From Hemicentrotus pulcherrimus (taxonomy: Eukaryota; Echinodermata; Echinoidea; Camarodonta; Strongylocentrotidae), in NCBI GenBank assembly GCA_003118195.1, contig BEXV01000047.1, positions 49,083-113,082 of the forward strand: a stretch of 64,000 nt of DNA, read 5' to 3'. The notes beneath the pieces were generated by a model that was not told the origin of the DNA, made no database searches, and saw only the letters and a list, made by a program, of their open reading frames with translations. Within the stretch, counting starts at the first letter, position 1, and each line of letters begins with the position of its first letter. The translations under genes were made by a program, and so were the position numbers. Shown here one piece after another: positions 12,601 through 26,100 of the stretch.

Positions 12601-15600
12601 TTATATTAACACTGTGCCTACAGGAACCGAGTGGTTCATGTACTAAGCCAATATACATGTACATGTAGGAATGAGACAATTCAGTACCCAATGGGCTTTA
12701 CTACTACAGCTAGAAGGGATTAGACTGCCCAGCGAGCCAGCGATGTCACTGTGACATCTCATTAACTCAGCTCTCATTTAACTTAAGAAAAAGAGGTTCA
12801 TGGGGGACCAACAGGCACCGATTAGAGAAGTTTTCTATATAGAGGGAGCAAGTAGCTACAAGTAGGACAGTGTGCCTTTAATACGCATTCCAATGCAAAC
12901 CTAAGACAGTTTTGTAAAATGTTGCCCAAAGGGATGTTTGGTAACAAAATATTTAAGATTGTGATACATTAAGCCGACCCACTTACCATTTTCTCGGCTT
13001 GTGCCGAAGATAGGATCCTGAGAATTCAAATCCCTTGCTGAAATTGAAAACACAAACTTCTCGGTGACCTCTCTGTCAACAAGCGAGGTCAGCGTTATAT
13101 TCCCATTTGTGGGATTGAGGCTGAAGACCGTCCTGTAATCGAAAAACGATGTGATGTCGACGTCATCCTCATCGTAGACAGACACCGAGACAACCTGGTA
13201 ATTTATATTGGAGTTGAGGTCATCGTCGGTCGCGGTAACCGTGGTGACGATTGTGTTGCCGGGCGTGTCCTCGGGGATGGAGATGATTTGATCCAGGAAG
13301 GAGGCGTCGAACTTGGGAGGACTGTCGTTGATGTCAATGAGGTAGATGTAGACGGTGGCGGTACCGCTGAGGGGCGGGTTACGGAGGTCAGAGACCATGA
13401 CCGTAAGGGTGTAGAAGGGTTTCTCTTCTCTGTCTAGTACAGCTCCAGGTGTGACCTGATGGATTAAAACAAAGTGATGAATGATAACAACAACAACAAC
13501 AATAGGAATAGCAGGTAAGAACATACATACAACTTACATACACTGCCAATATATTGATAATAATAATAATAATACATTTTTATATAGCGCATTTCAGAAC
13601 TGACAGAACTCTCAATGCGCTTTATATCCAAGATAATACCTTATTTTACACTTAAAAATACAAAAGAATATCAATATCTTATTCCATACTTGAGATACAA
13701 CACAATATTACACAGCATAAATAATTATCCGAAATTAAATCTACGAAACATGATTTAATTAAATGCATCATTGAAACGATATGATTTTGAAATGTTTCTG
13801 GATGAGTTCAGGGTTATTTTGAGAATGAAGAGCAATTGGTAGAGTTGATTATAATGTAGATGTCAAAGTCAAGAAAATAATAGAAGGAAAGTCACATAGC
13901 AGTAGTGTAACATGATATAATTGATTTGACAATGAATTCTGAATCGTATCATTTTTATTCTCTTAAAGCCCATCTGCACTAGTTGGCCAGGGGGATTAGA
14001 CCTCCCGGTAAGGTCACTGATAGGTGGTTATCTCATTAAATCAGCTCCCAATTAACATAAGAAAAAGAGGATCATGGGGGACCAACAGGCACCTATTGGG
14101 CATTGATTGCTATACAGAGGCTGCAAGTAGCTATATGTAGTGCATTCAGGCTTTAACTTACTGTAATCAGTCCTGATGTGCCTCCGATATCAAACTTATC
14201 CTCTCCTCCCGTCTGTATGAAGAAGTTGACATTGTCACCGTCAAGGTCGTACGCGCTTACACCTCCGACATAATAGCCTGGGATCAAAGAAATATGAAAG
14301 TCATGATTGTGACACTTATGCGTTTAAAAAAGTATGATACATTTAGATGTATAATCACACATCATTTAGTAGTCAAACAACACGTTTGACATTTCTTTGC
14401 TTTAAAGGTAAAGACCAGTTATGGCCATGCGATTGCATTGTGAAAGAAACGTGGAATCGATCAGAAAAGGTTGATCATCTAGCATCTAGCATCTGCAAGG
14501 TTCTGGAATCATCAAAATGATAAGAAATTTGGCCCATTCTTCGTAAAGTTACAAGCACTATACACAGAAAGATGTATATGGGACTACCCTGTATCTCTCA
14601 CAGACCATGAGAGAAACAAATTTACCAAATATATGAATTAGTAGGCGGTTTCCCGGCAAATTTTGTATCATCATGTATTAGTCAAAACATATTCTTTCAC
14701 ATGATTGGTAATGAGAGCTTCCATTTCATTTTTTGAAATTGGGGCGTTTCCAATACTCGTCTTTACATTTAAGTATATTTCATACTTATGTCCTTCTGTT
14801 GATTTTCCTTAAATGCAACATAGTATAAATAAATGAGGTGGAAATAATCAGGGAGGGGGGGGGGGCGGAGGAATAAACGTCCCTCAATATTTGTTTTGTT
14901 ATGGAAAAAGAGAATTTCTTAAACCGTTTGCACTGTGAGTTATGCAAAAGTTATTCCTAAATTGACATTGCAGTATTACTCTATACCTAGCTGTACAAGA
15001 TGTGTATAGGAAGGGCCATATCATGTACATTTCACTAGACACAAACCATGTATTCTGGAGCTCATGGCTTTAAAAGGCTACAGAAGCAATCAACATCATC
15101 ATCCCACTAGTGCCCTCTATGGTTTCCTTGTTACTGCTCTCCAACTCGTTATGTCTGTAGCCTGTTCCAAATCAATTTCTCTACCTATTCATGAGTTTTC
15201 CTTTATTTCTCCCTTCTGCCCTTCTCATCAGTTCTTCTTCATCTTTCCTCTTCATGTGTTCATACCATCTCAGTCAACTCTCTCCAAACTTCTCCCTTAT
15301 CTCTGTCACTTTCACTTCCATTCGCGCCAAATCATCTCACCCTTCTTGTTACCTCTCTCACGTCTACAGCAACGATTACATTTATTTAAATGATTCCTTA
15401 TTTTACCTCCAGGTGAATTCTCCGGGATGGTGAAGTTGTAGACGGAATCGTTGAATGCTGGCGCAAAGTCATTCACATCCAGGACGTTTATATGAACAGT
15501 GCCCTCTGCAGTCAGACCCATAGAATCAGTGACGATCACCCTGAATTCGTAGAAATCTTTGGTCTCCCTGTCTAGAGGTCCATTCACTTGTATTCCGGCT

Positions 15601-18600
15601 AGACAAAAAACAAAGCAAAGTTTTGCATCCCTGTAAAATCCTTGATCTTCAATGAATATGCTAACTTAATAACATTTTACTCAACATAATTGCACCACAG
15701 CCCGAGGGCTGAAAGTGCAATGTACAATGAAAAGATATTTCACCTACAAAATTTGACCTAGCTGTGCACAAATTTTACCTGTCTTAAAAAATTTGACATT
15801 TCTTGAAATGACAGGATAAACATAAATAATAACTATTTCACATTTTTAAGAAGAAAAAAAACATCACGGTTTTGATTTCATACAAAGAAGACTACTTTCA
15901 CCTAAAATTTCAAACCAAAAGTGAATTGACATTTCATAAAATCAATGATATGAGTATATACACACTGTCTATGCTGCTTGTAACAGGATTGAATAAGGTA
16001 ATAGTAATGTAATATATGTCCTGCTAGCAATGTACCGGTAACATTCTACATAATAAAAACAATACCTATTTCTTATACGGCGCTCACAGTATATCAGTAT
16101 TCTCGTCAGTAGATTAGATTACTATTCTGCGCATTAAAGTGCACATTTTCCACTCCCTGGGGAGCATTCTACATACATGTACACACTGTATGTGCAGGGA
16201 TATCTTTGAGTCTTCTTTGGGAATCGAGGAGAATGTTCACAATATTTTGTCGGGCATTCCAATTACCTGAGAGTTGATTGATCATGAATGTTTGCGAGTC
16301 GGGGTCAGTGATGGTGTAGACGAGCTGGCCAGTAGCATCGCTGTTAATAGCTCGGATGGGAGGAATCTGATTGGAAAGAGAGAGAGAGAAAATGGTAAAT
16401 CGAACTACAGTCAAACCTGCTTTAGTGACCACCTGTCTACAAAGGACACATTTGTTGTTTCCCTTGAAAATGGATTCTCATTGAATCATGTACTAAAGGA
16501 ACCTGTCTACAAAGACCACCTGTCTACAAAGGCCACTCTTTTTGTTTCCCTTGGGTGGTCGCTATAGACAGGTTTGACTGTAGTAAGTATGTCAGTTTGA
16601 TCCATTCAAGATTGAAATGAAGAAATAAACGTTTGTACTCATTTTGAGTCAGTTTGAATTAGGTTCAAATTTAGACCACATTTGTGAATTCCAGCTAAAC
16701 AGATTTTTAAAAACTTCAACAAATGACTAAAAGTACTGCATTACCATGGTGATAGGCTGTCCTACAGGGGCATTCTCGAAGACGTTGCCAGTAAACAGAG
16801 AGCTTCCGGGGAAGGTCGGTGCCAAGTCTCCGATATCCGTTACTACAATAGTCAAAGTTGTGGACGACTGAAGATAAAAACAAAAAAAGACTCATCAGAA
16901 CACGATCAGTTATTCATACAAGCGAATATAAGATGATCCGCATTGAGACCTCTAAAAATAATCCATATGCTGATAAAATGTATACATTAACATGTACATG
17001 TATATCATCACACAAACTTTACACTTTCATAAATTTCAATGGTTTAGGACATACAGTAGATCAGCGATAGCTGTACATAAAATAATCATTCCGAGCAAAA
17101 TGAAATCACTAACTTTGCAAATCTTGTGAATTAATTATACATGTACAATGTACATTCATATTAGGAACATTATCCCGTTGGTAATTCATAGGAATATGAA
17201 TGTGAATATGATAAGAAATTTGACTCGTATATTCTGACAGCAAATTTTAAATGATACACTTTTTCCCCTGTATGCAATATTCTTCAATGATGTGAAACTG
17301 TATGAAACTATGTACCTTAAAGCCAAAAAATAAGCAAAGGGCCTTTTATTCTAATTCTTGGAAATTATTTAATCATTATCATTATTTAATTCATACTGGA
17401 AGGAAGTTTAGAATTTAACCATGGTTAAATTCTAAACTTAAGTGAATAAAATAAAGGAATACTGCCTATTCAGTGAACATTATGCCTCACACGTACTATA
17501 CTTTAGGAAGTTTAAAACATGTATTATGTACAATCTTTTGTGCATGTGGCTTGAGGGTCTCTGAAGAATACTTACAGATCTTGAGTTAGGTATGTCTCCC
17601 GGTGTGTCCCTTGCTTCTACTACAAGACGATAAGTACCTGTCTCCAACTCTCCCTGCACAAACACCTCACCAGTCTGCAAAATTAACAATTAAGTAATAG
17701 GGGAAAATAGATTGAATTGAATTTTATTCGTAAACTTCATTCATATACATGAACATTTTGTTTCACAATACATATATAAACAATTATATAAACAAGAAAA
17801 TCAACAAGTGGTATAGTTTCTTGCGTAATCACAAATTAACAATATTGTAATTCCATGTACATGTCCAACTAGCTTGTAGTCTCCAATAAGCCTCTTACAT
17901 GTAAAATCACCTCAGTCACCAGTCTGTTAAATGAATATGGAAAAGTTGATTGTACATGTGTTAAATTTCCAATACACTTTCTACAAACATCTCACTGTCT
18001 GTACAATGGACGAGTAATAGGAATGAATAGGTTGTGTGGACAAGTTATAGGGAAAAATAGAATGTATGTAAATAGATAGATGAGAGGTACATGTATCTCT
18101 TCAATAACACTTTTATAAAGACCTAATTAGTCTGTACAATGAATAAGCAATATGGTAGGCCAGAATAGATTGTATGTATGATTTGATTAATGGGTACAAG
18201 CTTTCTATAACCCTTCTATATAGACCTGACTAGTCTGTAAAATCAACAAGTAATAGAGACAAATAGAAGAATGTATGTATTCCTAGATACCTACAATGTA
18301 TATGTACATGTACCTGTATATGTCTCCAACAACCCCGAAAACCTCACCGATTAGAAAATGAATGGGGACAAGGTGGAAATAGACTACATAAGTATCAAGG
18401 ATAGTATGTGCAAACAGCATCCACACATACTATACATGTATGGAGGAACTGAATATTGATTTTTCAAAACTTGGCTTCATTGTTAATTCTTACCACAATG
18501 AATTAGTGAACTTAATATGTAGAATTCTAGTGGGTTAAGTAATTACAATTTAAACTACAGGTATTTAACACCATGTGGAAGTCTAGTACGTATAAATCAT

Positions 18601-20091
18601 GCTGAATGTGCATTCATGATTGTTTGTACATGTACTCAGTGTTACCCAAAATTAGTACTACCGGTAATTATTTATTATTTAAATTTGTTATACCACATAT
18701 GGAGATTCTAGCCCGCGGCCTCTGATTGGTCCAAACTGCAGGCATGAAATTCACTACTGGTTGCTGAGCAGTATAGCAACAAATATTGACTGCTTATTTT
18801 GGGGGTCACAATTAAAACAATAACTCCTCTGTGATCTCTCAGGCCACAGTGCAGTTTTTCGAGATCACCTTAGGCAATATTTTAAACTGTGCCCCTCAAA
18901 TTAGTGAATATTTGTATAGTATGTATTAGTACATGTATTTAACTTTTATACCTGTGGTTATATATACAGTAAATCAATATTATATGTAAAAAAAAGTATT
19001 TCTTAATCCATGGTCTCATTAGTTAGTGATCTCCTAGTGAATGAAATATTATTCTCTTCATGATTAATTTTCATCAAACCTCTCACAAATACATCAAACC
19101 CTACCTTTTCTTCTTCCACACCCATGGAATCAATCTAAAATAACAAATCAAGAACGGAACATGAACTATTAAAGCAATACTGCACTGCTGAACTTTCTGC
19201 CCTAGCATACCGTTTATTGCACAGCGCCATCTCATGGTCAACTTGCCAACAGTACATAACCCAATACCTAACCTCCACTTTGTAGACCCAGGGGAGCATG
19301 GGTTACAGGACTATACTGCTACTGATGACACCAGATGGCGCCAGAGGGGATTTGGCAGAAGTGCATGCTTTAAGTACAGTATAGCTTTAATAAGCTACCT
19401 TCAAACCTGCTTTAGCGAATACCTGTGTAGAATTACCACCTCCCTCTAAAGACCACTTTTCTTTTATCCCCTCGGGTGGTCTTTATAGACAAGTTTCACT
19501 GTAAGTTTTTTAAAAATCAGACTAAAAGATAACAAAATCATCATATGGACATTTGGTATACAGCAAGAAAAAACTATAATTAGCCCATTGACAAATGAAT
19601 TATCTCACTCTCACTGGCTTATCACAGAGGCCTCTCAGTACCTGTTTGCTTTGAGTTAAAGCCTCAAAGCAATGTGCTAATAAATATATAAGTAATCTCA
19701 ATCAAACTGACCGTTTGATCAATCCTGAAGATGTTGTCAGTGTTTCCATCGGTGATCTGATACCGGACCTCGCCAAAGATGCCAGCATCATCATCCGTTG
19801 CCCTGACGACATATGCCAGTGAGCCTGCCGAGACGTTCTTGCTGAGGGTGATGGTGTACGGGATCCCCTCGAAGATAGGGGTGTGGTCGTTGATGTTGAT
19901 AACATTGATTCCAACTAAAGTCTGCATGAAGTAAGAATTGATAGACATGACTGTACAAATCATCCGTTCAGAGTCAGAAGGGCATTAACAGTGTGAAAGT
20001 TTATGAGTTAATGCCCTTTTTGGTCCTAAAGAGACGAAATACTCATTAGGAGCATATGGACATAAAATTCATTTCCAACCAGATACACATA

Positions 20092-20122
<31 letters not shown>

Positions 20123-23100
20123 GTGCAAGAATTCTCAACTCTGACATGACAACGGGTGTTCCAGAATATGTAGGCGTGAAGAAAATGGTCTAGGAACGTG
20201 AAACGTAGCTGTATGTTACAAGTTTATTACGAGCTTTCGGCTTGTGAGGCCTTCTTCAGGTTCTTGCTTGTGTGTTGGGCTGTCGGTGTGTTTATTCCTA
20301 GACCATTTTCTTCACGCCTATACAAGAGGATTATATTTTAGACTTTTCAAATCATTATTAGCCTCTCTACCAAGATAAACAGCGGAGAATCTTCCACTTC
20401 ATCAGAAGCATTTATTGCTGTCCTTGTTAACCATAAACATTGACATGGTCAGTGCTTTTGTCATCATGGACCTCATCATCTGCAAGTCATTATTGTCCCT
20501 CTGATCACTATCATTTTGATCATCCTCATTTCGATGGCAATCGTTACCACTATCCTCCTCCTCCCCCTCCTCCTCCTCATCATCATTGTCATCCTTTTCC
20601 TTCTCATCATCGTAAATATCATCATCACCATGATAAACATCATCACAATAATAATCATCTTCTTTGTCATCCATTTTGTCCATCTTCATTTATAAAAATA
20701 GGTACATGCAGACAATTTCTATAAACTACTTGAAATCATGTAACTAATTTCAATTAGATAAAGCCAGGTTATCGTCGTAGTAGCAGCTGATGTCAGGCTG
20801 AGGGTGTATAATCATACTCACCGATGATGATAGTGCAGGGCTACCCATATCCGTGGCGACCACAGTGATGTTGAATTGAGTGATCTCCTCGTAATCTAGA
20901 GCTCTGTCAGGCCTGATGGTCAACACACCAGTTTGAGGCTGGATGAAGAACAGATCTGTGGGTGTGGATTTAAGAGAAGTTGGATATGCAAGTCAATCAA
21001 GTTGCTAAACAATACACAGAAGTTTAAAACGCATGCATGCAGGTACATATACAGGTATGTGCTTTCTAGATAAAGGCTAATAATAATGGCAGCTTCTAGT
21101 ATAGCACTCATCATCAATAGTGATCTGTCATTAACTGACAGGTTCAGTGACCCAATCAAAATTCTATATCAAGTGTCTCTCCAAGTTCCTCTGTCTTGAG
21201 CCATCCGTTTCAGCGTTTCATACCCTGTTGCTCCACATTCTGTGATTACATCATCTAGGAAGCCTTTACGAGGTCTTCCCCTCTTCTTCTTTCCATGTAT
21301 ACGACCTTCTATGACTCTGATCATCAAGCACTCACGTCCGTATTAAAGTGACTCTCTGGGTGCTCCAACATTATTACCCCAGTCGTAGTAATATTCAATG
21401 CATTAGCATATCAGGTATCAATTTACACCTGGTTGCCTGTTAAAGTCCATTAGTCCGTAGTCCAAAATTCCCTACTCTGTGTGCTACAGGCTACAGAAAT
21501 ATGAAGCGTAGTATGCCGACCTTAACTTTTGCTGAAGGAGTTTACAAGCTTATGTCTAATTGGACCCTACGGCTGCACCAGTTTTGTAGAATGCCACAGA
21601 ATACCATACTTACCACTATACTGTCCTATCACGCTGTAGGTGACCTGCCCTGCTGGTCCCTGGTCTGTGTCTGTTGCTTGGAAAGAATCAATGTAGGAGT
21701 TGGAAACCTCTTCCTGGACGTTGTACGGTCCGTAGACGTCCCTGACAAACATGGGAGCACCATCGTTGATGTCATTCACGCTGACGATCACCTGGTGTTT
21801 GAAAAAGAAACAGAATGGTACGTGTAGATGAAAGCCACCAACAATTTCATCCTCCCCCCTGTAGAAATACTTTTCTATTATGATTCATGTATACTACATG
21901 TATTTTATCTGATATATCTTTATTTTTCTACCAAAAATACACTTTATTGAAATTTTAAGATATGTATACACTTTGCATGCATTTATCTTCTTTAGATGTG
22001 GAGTCATTAAAATGTGTTGATTAAATGGAAGGTTTTTTTCAAATGCTCCAGTGAAATTCGAGGAGGGATAAACACTTCATACATTTGTGAGCATCTTATA
22101 ACAAGTAAATTGAATAGTATATTTGAATGGGTGGAAAAGCAATCACTGATACTACATGTACATGTATCTTCTTTTGATAAGACCATGATGTATACATGTA
22201 TGTGATATGAGAACTAAATTGATATGTTTACAACAATGCTCCTTCTTGAATTTATAGAAGGTAATCAATGAAAGGAAGTCTCTTCATGTGGGCATTTTTA
22301 AAACAAGTTTAAAAGGAACAATCATTACCAGATATTCTGATTTTTGTCCGCAAATAATGATCTTCTTTAGATGTGAAAGTAGTATACAGCTACATGTATA
22401 TTCATGTTTGATAAAGAAAACCAGAGTCCTTCTGTTTATGTTCATGTATATACAGTGCACTGATATAAATCATAAACAACTAGGGGTGGTATTCTGAAAA
22501 CATATTATGATAGCAAATCAATATTCATCAATAGTCCTAAAAAAATTAAAAAATGACAATATTTTAATCAATGTGTGAGAAAAGCTAGCTGCATTCACCT
22601 ACGTCTGAATTTTTTTTTCTCACCAATTAGTGTTAATGCCATGCAATTTAAATTCATTATGACAATAAACAGTTTTCAGAATACGCTCCCTGTACATTGA
22701 GACTGCATTAAAGTTTGTGGATGTGTTGAGGACTCACTGTAGCAGTGCCAGTTCTAGGTTCCGTTGGTGACTGGTCGGTAGCAGTCACGATGAGGGTGTA
22801 TTCTGATATAGTCTCCCAGTCTAGAGCAGTGGTGGTCGATATCATTCCCTAGAAATTACAAAAAATAAAATATAAGAAATAGAGTTGGTTTAAATGGTAA
22901 AGATTTAATGCTGTATGTGAACGTAGAACATACAAATAGAAATCCCATTCAACAAATATAGATATCACATTCAGTGGCATTAATGGGATTTTAAATGAAC
23001 TATCAGTAAATATTAACTCTTTTGACCTATTAAATAGAATTTCATATAAAATTCAAAGCATTTAGTAGAACCAGTGGAAACAGTGAAATATGATATAACA

Positions 23101-26100
23101 ACATATGGATCATATCAGTCTGCTGTCATAATTTTGTGGAATTTTCATTTGACTAACATGGAAATCAAACAAATAATAAAAGGAAGATGATGATAAGAAA
23201 AACAATATAGAGAATGATAATAATAATAATAATGATAATAATAATAATGATCATAATAATAACAACCATAAAAACAACAACCAACAACAATACTACTAAT
23301 AAAAGTAATGGATTCATATAGCAGCCTTATAACCATACTGTTTCAATAAAATAAGTGAATATCAAACAAAACCAGTGGCAGCAGTGGGATTTGATCCAAC
23401 AAAATGTGTGTGTTTTCAGCCTAATGAAAAGTTTAATGTGCAATTTTAGAGTAGTTGCAATAGATTTGGTGAGATTTAAAATGTACCTAATAATAATAAT
23501 AACAATAGATATTTTATAGTACACATATCCACCAGGCAAGGTGCTCAACGCATTTCAATAATACCCAGGTTTAATGATTCCAGTGCCCACATCACTCATA
23601 GAATTCCTTCCCATCGGTACCCATATTTATATCCAGAATAGAGAGGGGTAATTGTGCATTATAAATTGTACACCTGCCAATGGTATTGACGTTATGAAAA
23701 CAGAATTGCTACAAAATGGCACCTACCGTCCCAGGATTAATCTGGAAATGAGATTGAGGCAGTTGAGACCCGATGGCATAGATGATATCCCTGTTCAGTC
23801 CTAGATCAATATCATTCGCCGTCAGCATGTAGACTGGAATGTTCTGAGAGGACGGCCCCTCCGTCACGTCGACCCCGATGACGGTCTCTTCAAAGGTTGG
23901 TGTGTTGTCGTTCTCGTCTCCCACGGTGATGATAGCCAGGGTGGTAGTCTGTAGAGGTTTTCATTGAAGCGATAGCTTGTTATTTTAAATTCAATCTCAA
24001 TTCAATTTTCAAATTTCAAATTTAATGTCAACGGATATTTGCTTTGCTTATATTTCAATTAACTGTACATATATACATGTAGGTATCATATACACAACAA
24101 AATGAGGACCAAAAATGAAAGCTGGTCACCGAGGTGCAGCACCCTCTTGAAGAATTAAAATTTACTTCCTACATGGATTTGAGCATACATGTAGCATCAT
24201 GCACATGAATGTGGTTGTAAAAAAGTACTGTAAATCAGATATTTCCTGTGCATGTTTAAAATCATACATTTTTGTGCTATTACTACAACAACTGCCATTA
24301 CTACTACTATTTCCACTACTACTTCTACTACTACTACTACTGCTACTTCTACTACTACCACCACCACCATTACTACTACTACTATTACTAATACAACTAT
24401 CACCACCACCACCACCACCACCACAACCACCACCACCACTACCACTACTAGTACTAGTACTACTACTACTACTACTACTACTACTAATAATAATAATACA
24501 TGTACTTCCATTACTACTACTACCACTTTAAAGACACATAGAAGTCAGCTCTAATGGGGAATTCGACACAGGCGTTATCAATCACCAGCGTTAGCCTTCA
24601 GTTTTATGAGCACAGTAATGCTTTTGCTTTTCTCCCATCCAAAGACTCTCCGAGAGACTAGGGGGGTAATTCTTGACGCGCCTACAGGTCTGCTGTGTGC
24701 AGATTTGTACTCCCATCAATGGTATATCCACCAAGTCTGGTGTCAGCGAATTATGACCTTCTGCACATGGAAACTGACGAAGCACTCCATTTAATATACT
24801 ACCATTACCACTACGACTACCATTACTATCACCCCTTACCCGTGCTGGAGGTGAGTTGGTCTGGTCTATAAGCTCAATGGTCAGTTGATAGGTCTCTTGC
24901 TGCTCTCTGTCCAAGAGGCTGGACACGGTGATCTCTCCGTTACTGTTGATCTCGAACTTGCCCATGGGATCACCGGCGATGATGGAGTATTCAAAGTTGT
25001 TGGACGACGGGAGATCGAGATCGTTGACCATCACTGTGATGATGGGGTTGGAGGTGAAGTTATTCTGTGGAAATTTGGTAAGAAATAAATTCTGTAAAGT
25101 CACGTAAGAAAATGGCTTCAACTAAAATCCTGAAATAGTTCTCACTTTAAATAATAAAATAATGGCTTGTCGTCTTTGACCTAATTTACAAAAAAATCTG
25201 ATACGGTTTTCAATATTGTGGTCTGATATAATACTAACGATAATTATAATAATATTAATAATAACAAAATAATAATGATAGTGGAAATATACATCTTTAT
25301 AGTGTACTTTCTGATGAAAATGTCACACAAGACACTACAATAATTACTTGTATAAATATACAGGGGTAATAGTGAGCACTAAAAAAAAAAGTTTTTTGTT
25401 TTCCCCTCAACCACGCCCCCCTTCAGTAAAAAAAAAAGAGAAGAGGATTTGCGGGGGGAAAATGGCATCTAACAACATTCCTCCCTTTTGATTAAGAAAA
25501 TTTGGGAAAAATAGGGCCTAATAAGGAAGATTAGAGAAAATATCAGGGAAATCGGTAAAATCAGGATACAAGAGGGAAGAAGAAAAAAAAATAGATTTTA
25601 AATTTTTTTTTAATCGGGAAGAAAAGAAAAAAAAATCAGGAAAAAATCAGGGAAAATAAAAAAAAAAATAGGGAAACCGATTCAAATCGAGTTTTTATCA
25701 GGCCCAAAATAGAACTTAATACATTAATTACAGGCCATACATGTACATTCAGGGCATGTTTGATTACATGGTTTTTGAGAATTGTAAAGACAAAAAAAGA
25801 GGTTATTGACAACCAAATCAAAATGCAAACGCATCACCTTTGATCACTGAGACAGTTTAGTATATCATTCCATGAGAATTTATGCAGACGTGTTATTAAT
25901 AATAATAAGAATTGGATTTTACACTGCCTTTTCCAGAGGACACAAGGCGCCAGCTGTCCCTTGATAGTCTTAGGACAAATGAAGATTTGAAGAGGTATGT
26001 TTACAGATAATTCTTGTCTTGTTACCTCATTGATTGATCCCTCGTAGACGTTGCGTGTCCATATGGGGTAGTTATCATTGGCATCGGTCACAGTGATGTT

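Noticed and set aside
20402..20689. Acidic Asp/Glu-rich open frame on the minus strand
   Set aside because: Translation of ATC-rich repeat; no splice or domain support.
24197..24554. Open frames rich in Val, Leu or Thr on both strands
   Set aside because: They are translations of the CTA/CCA microsatellite.
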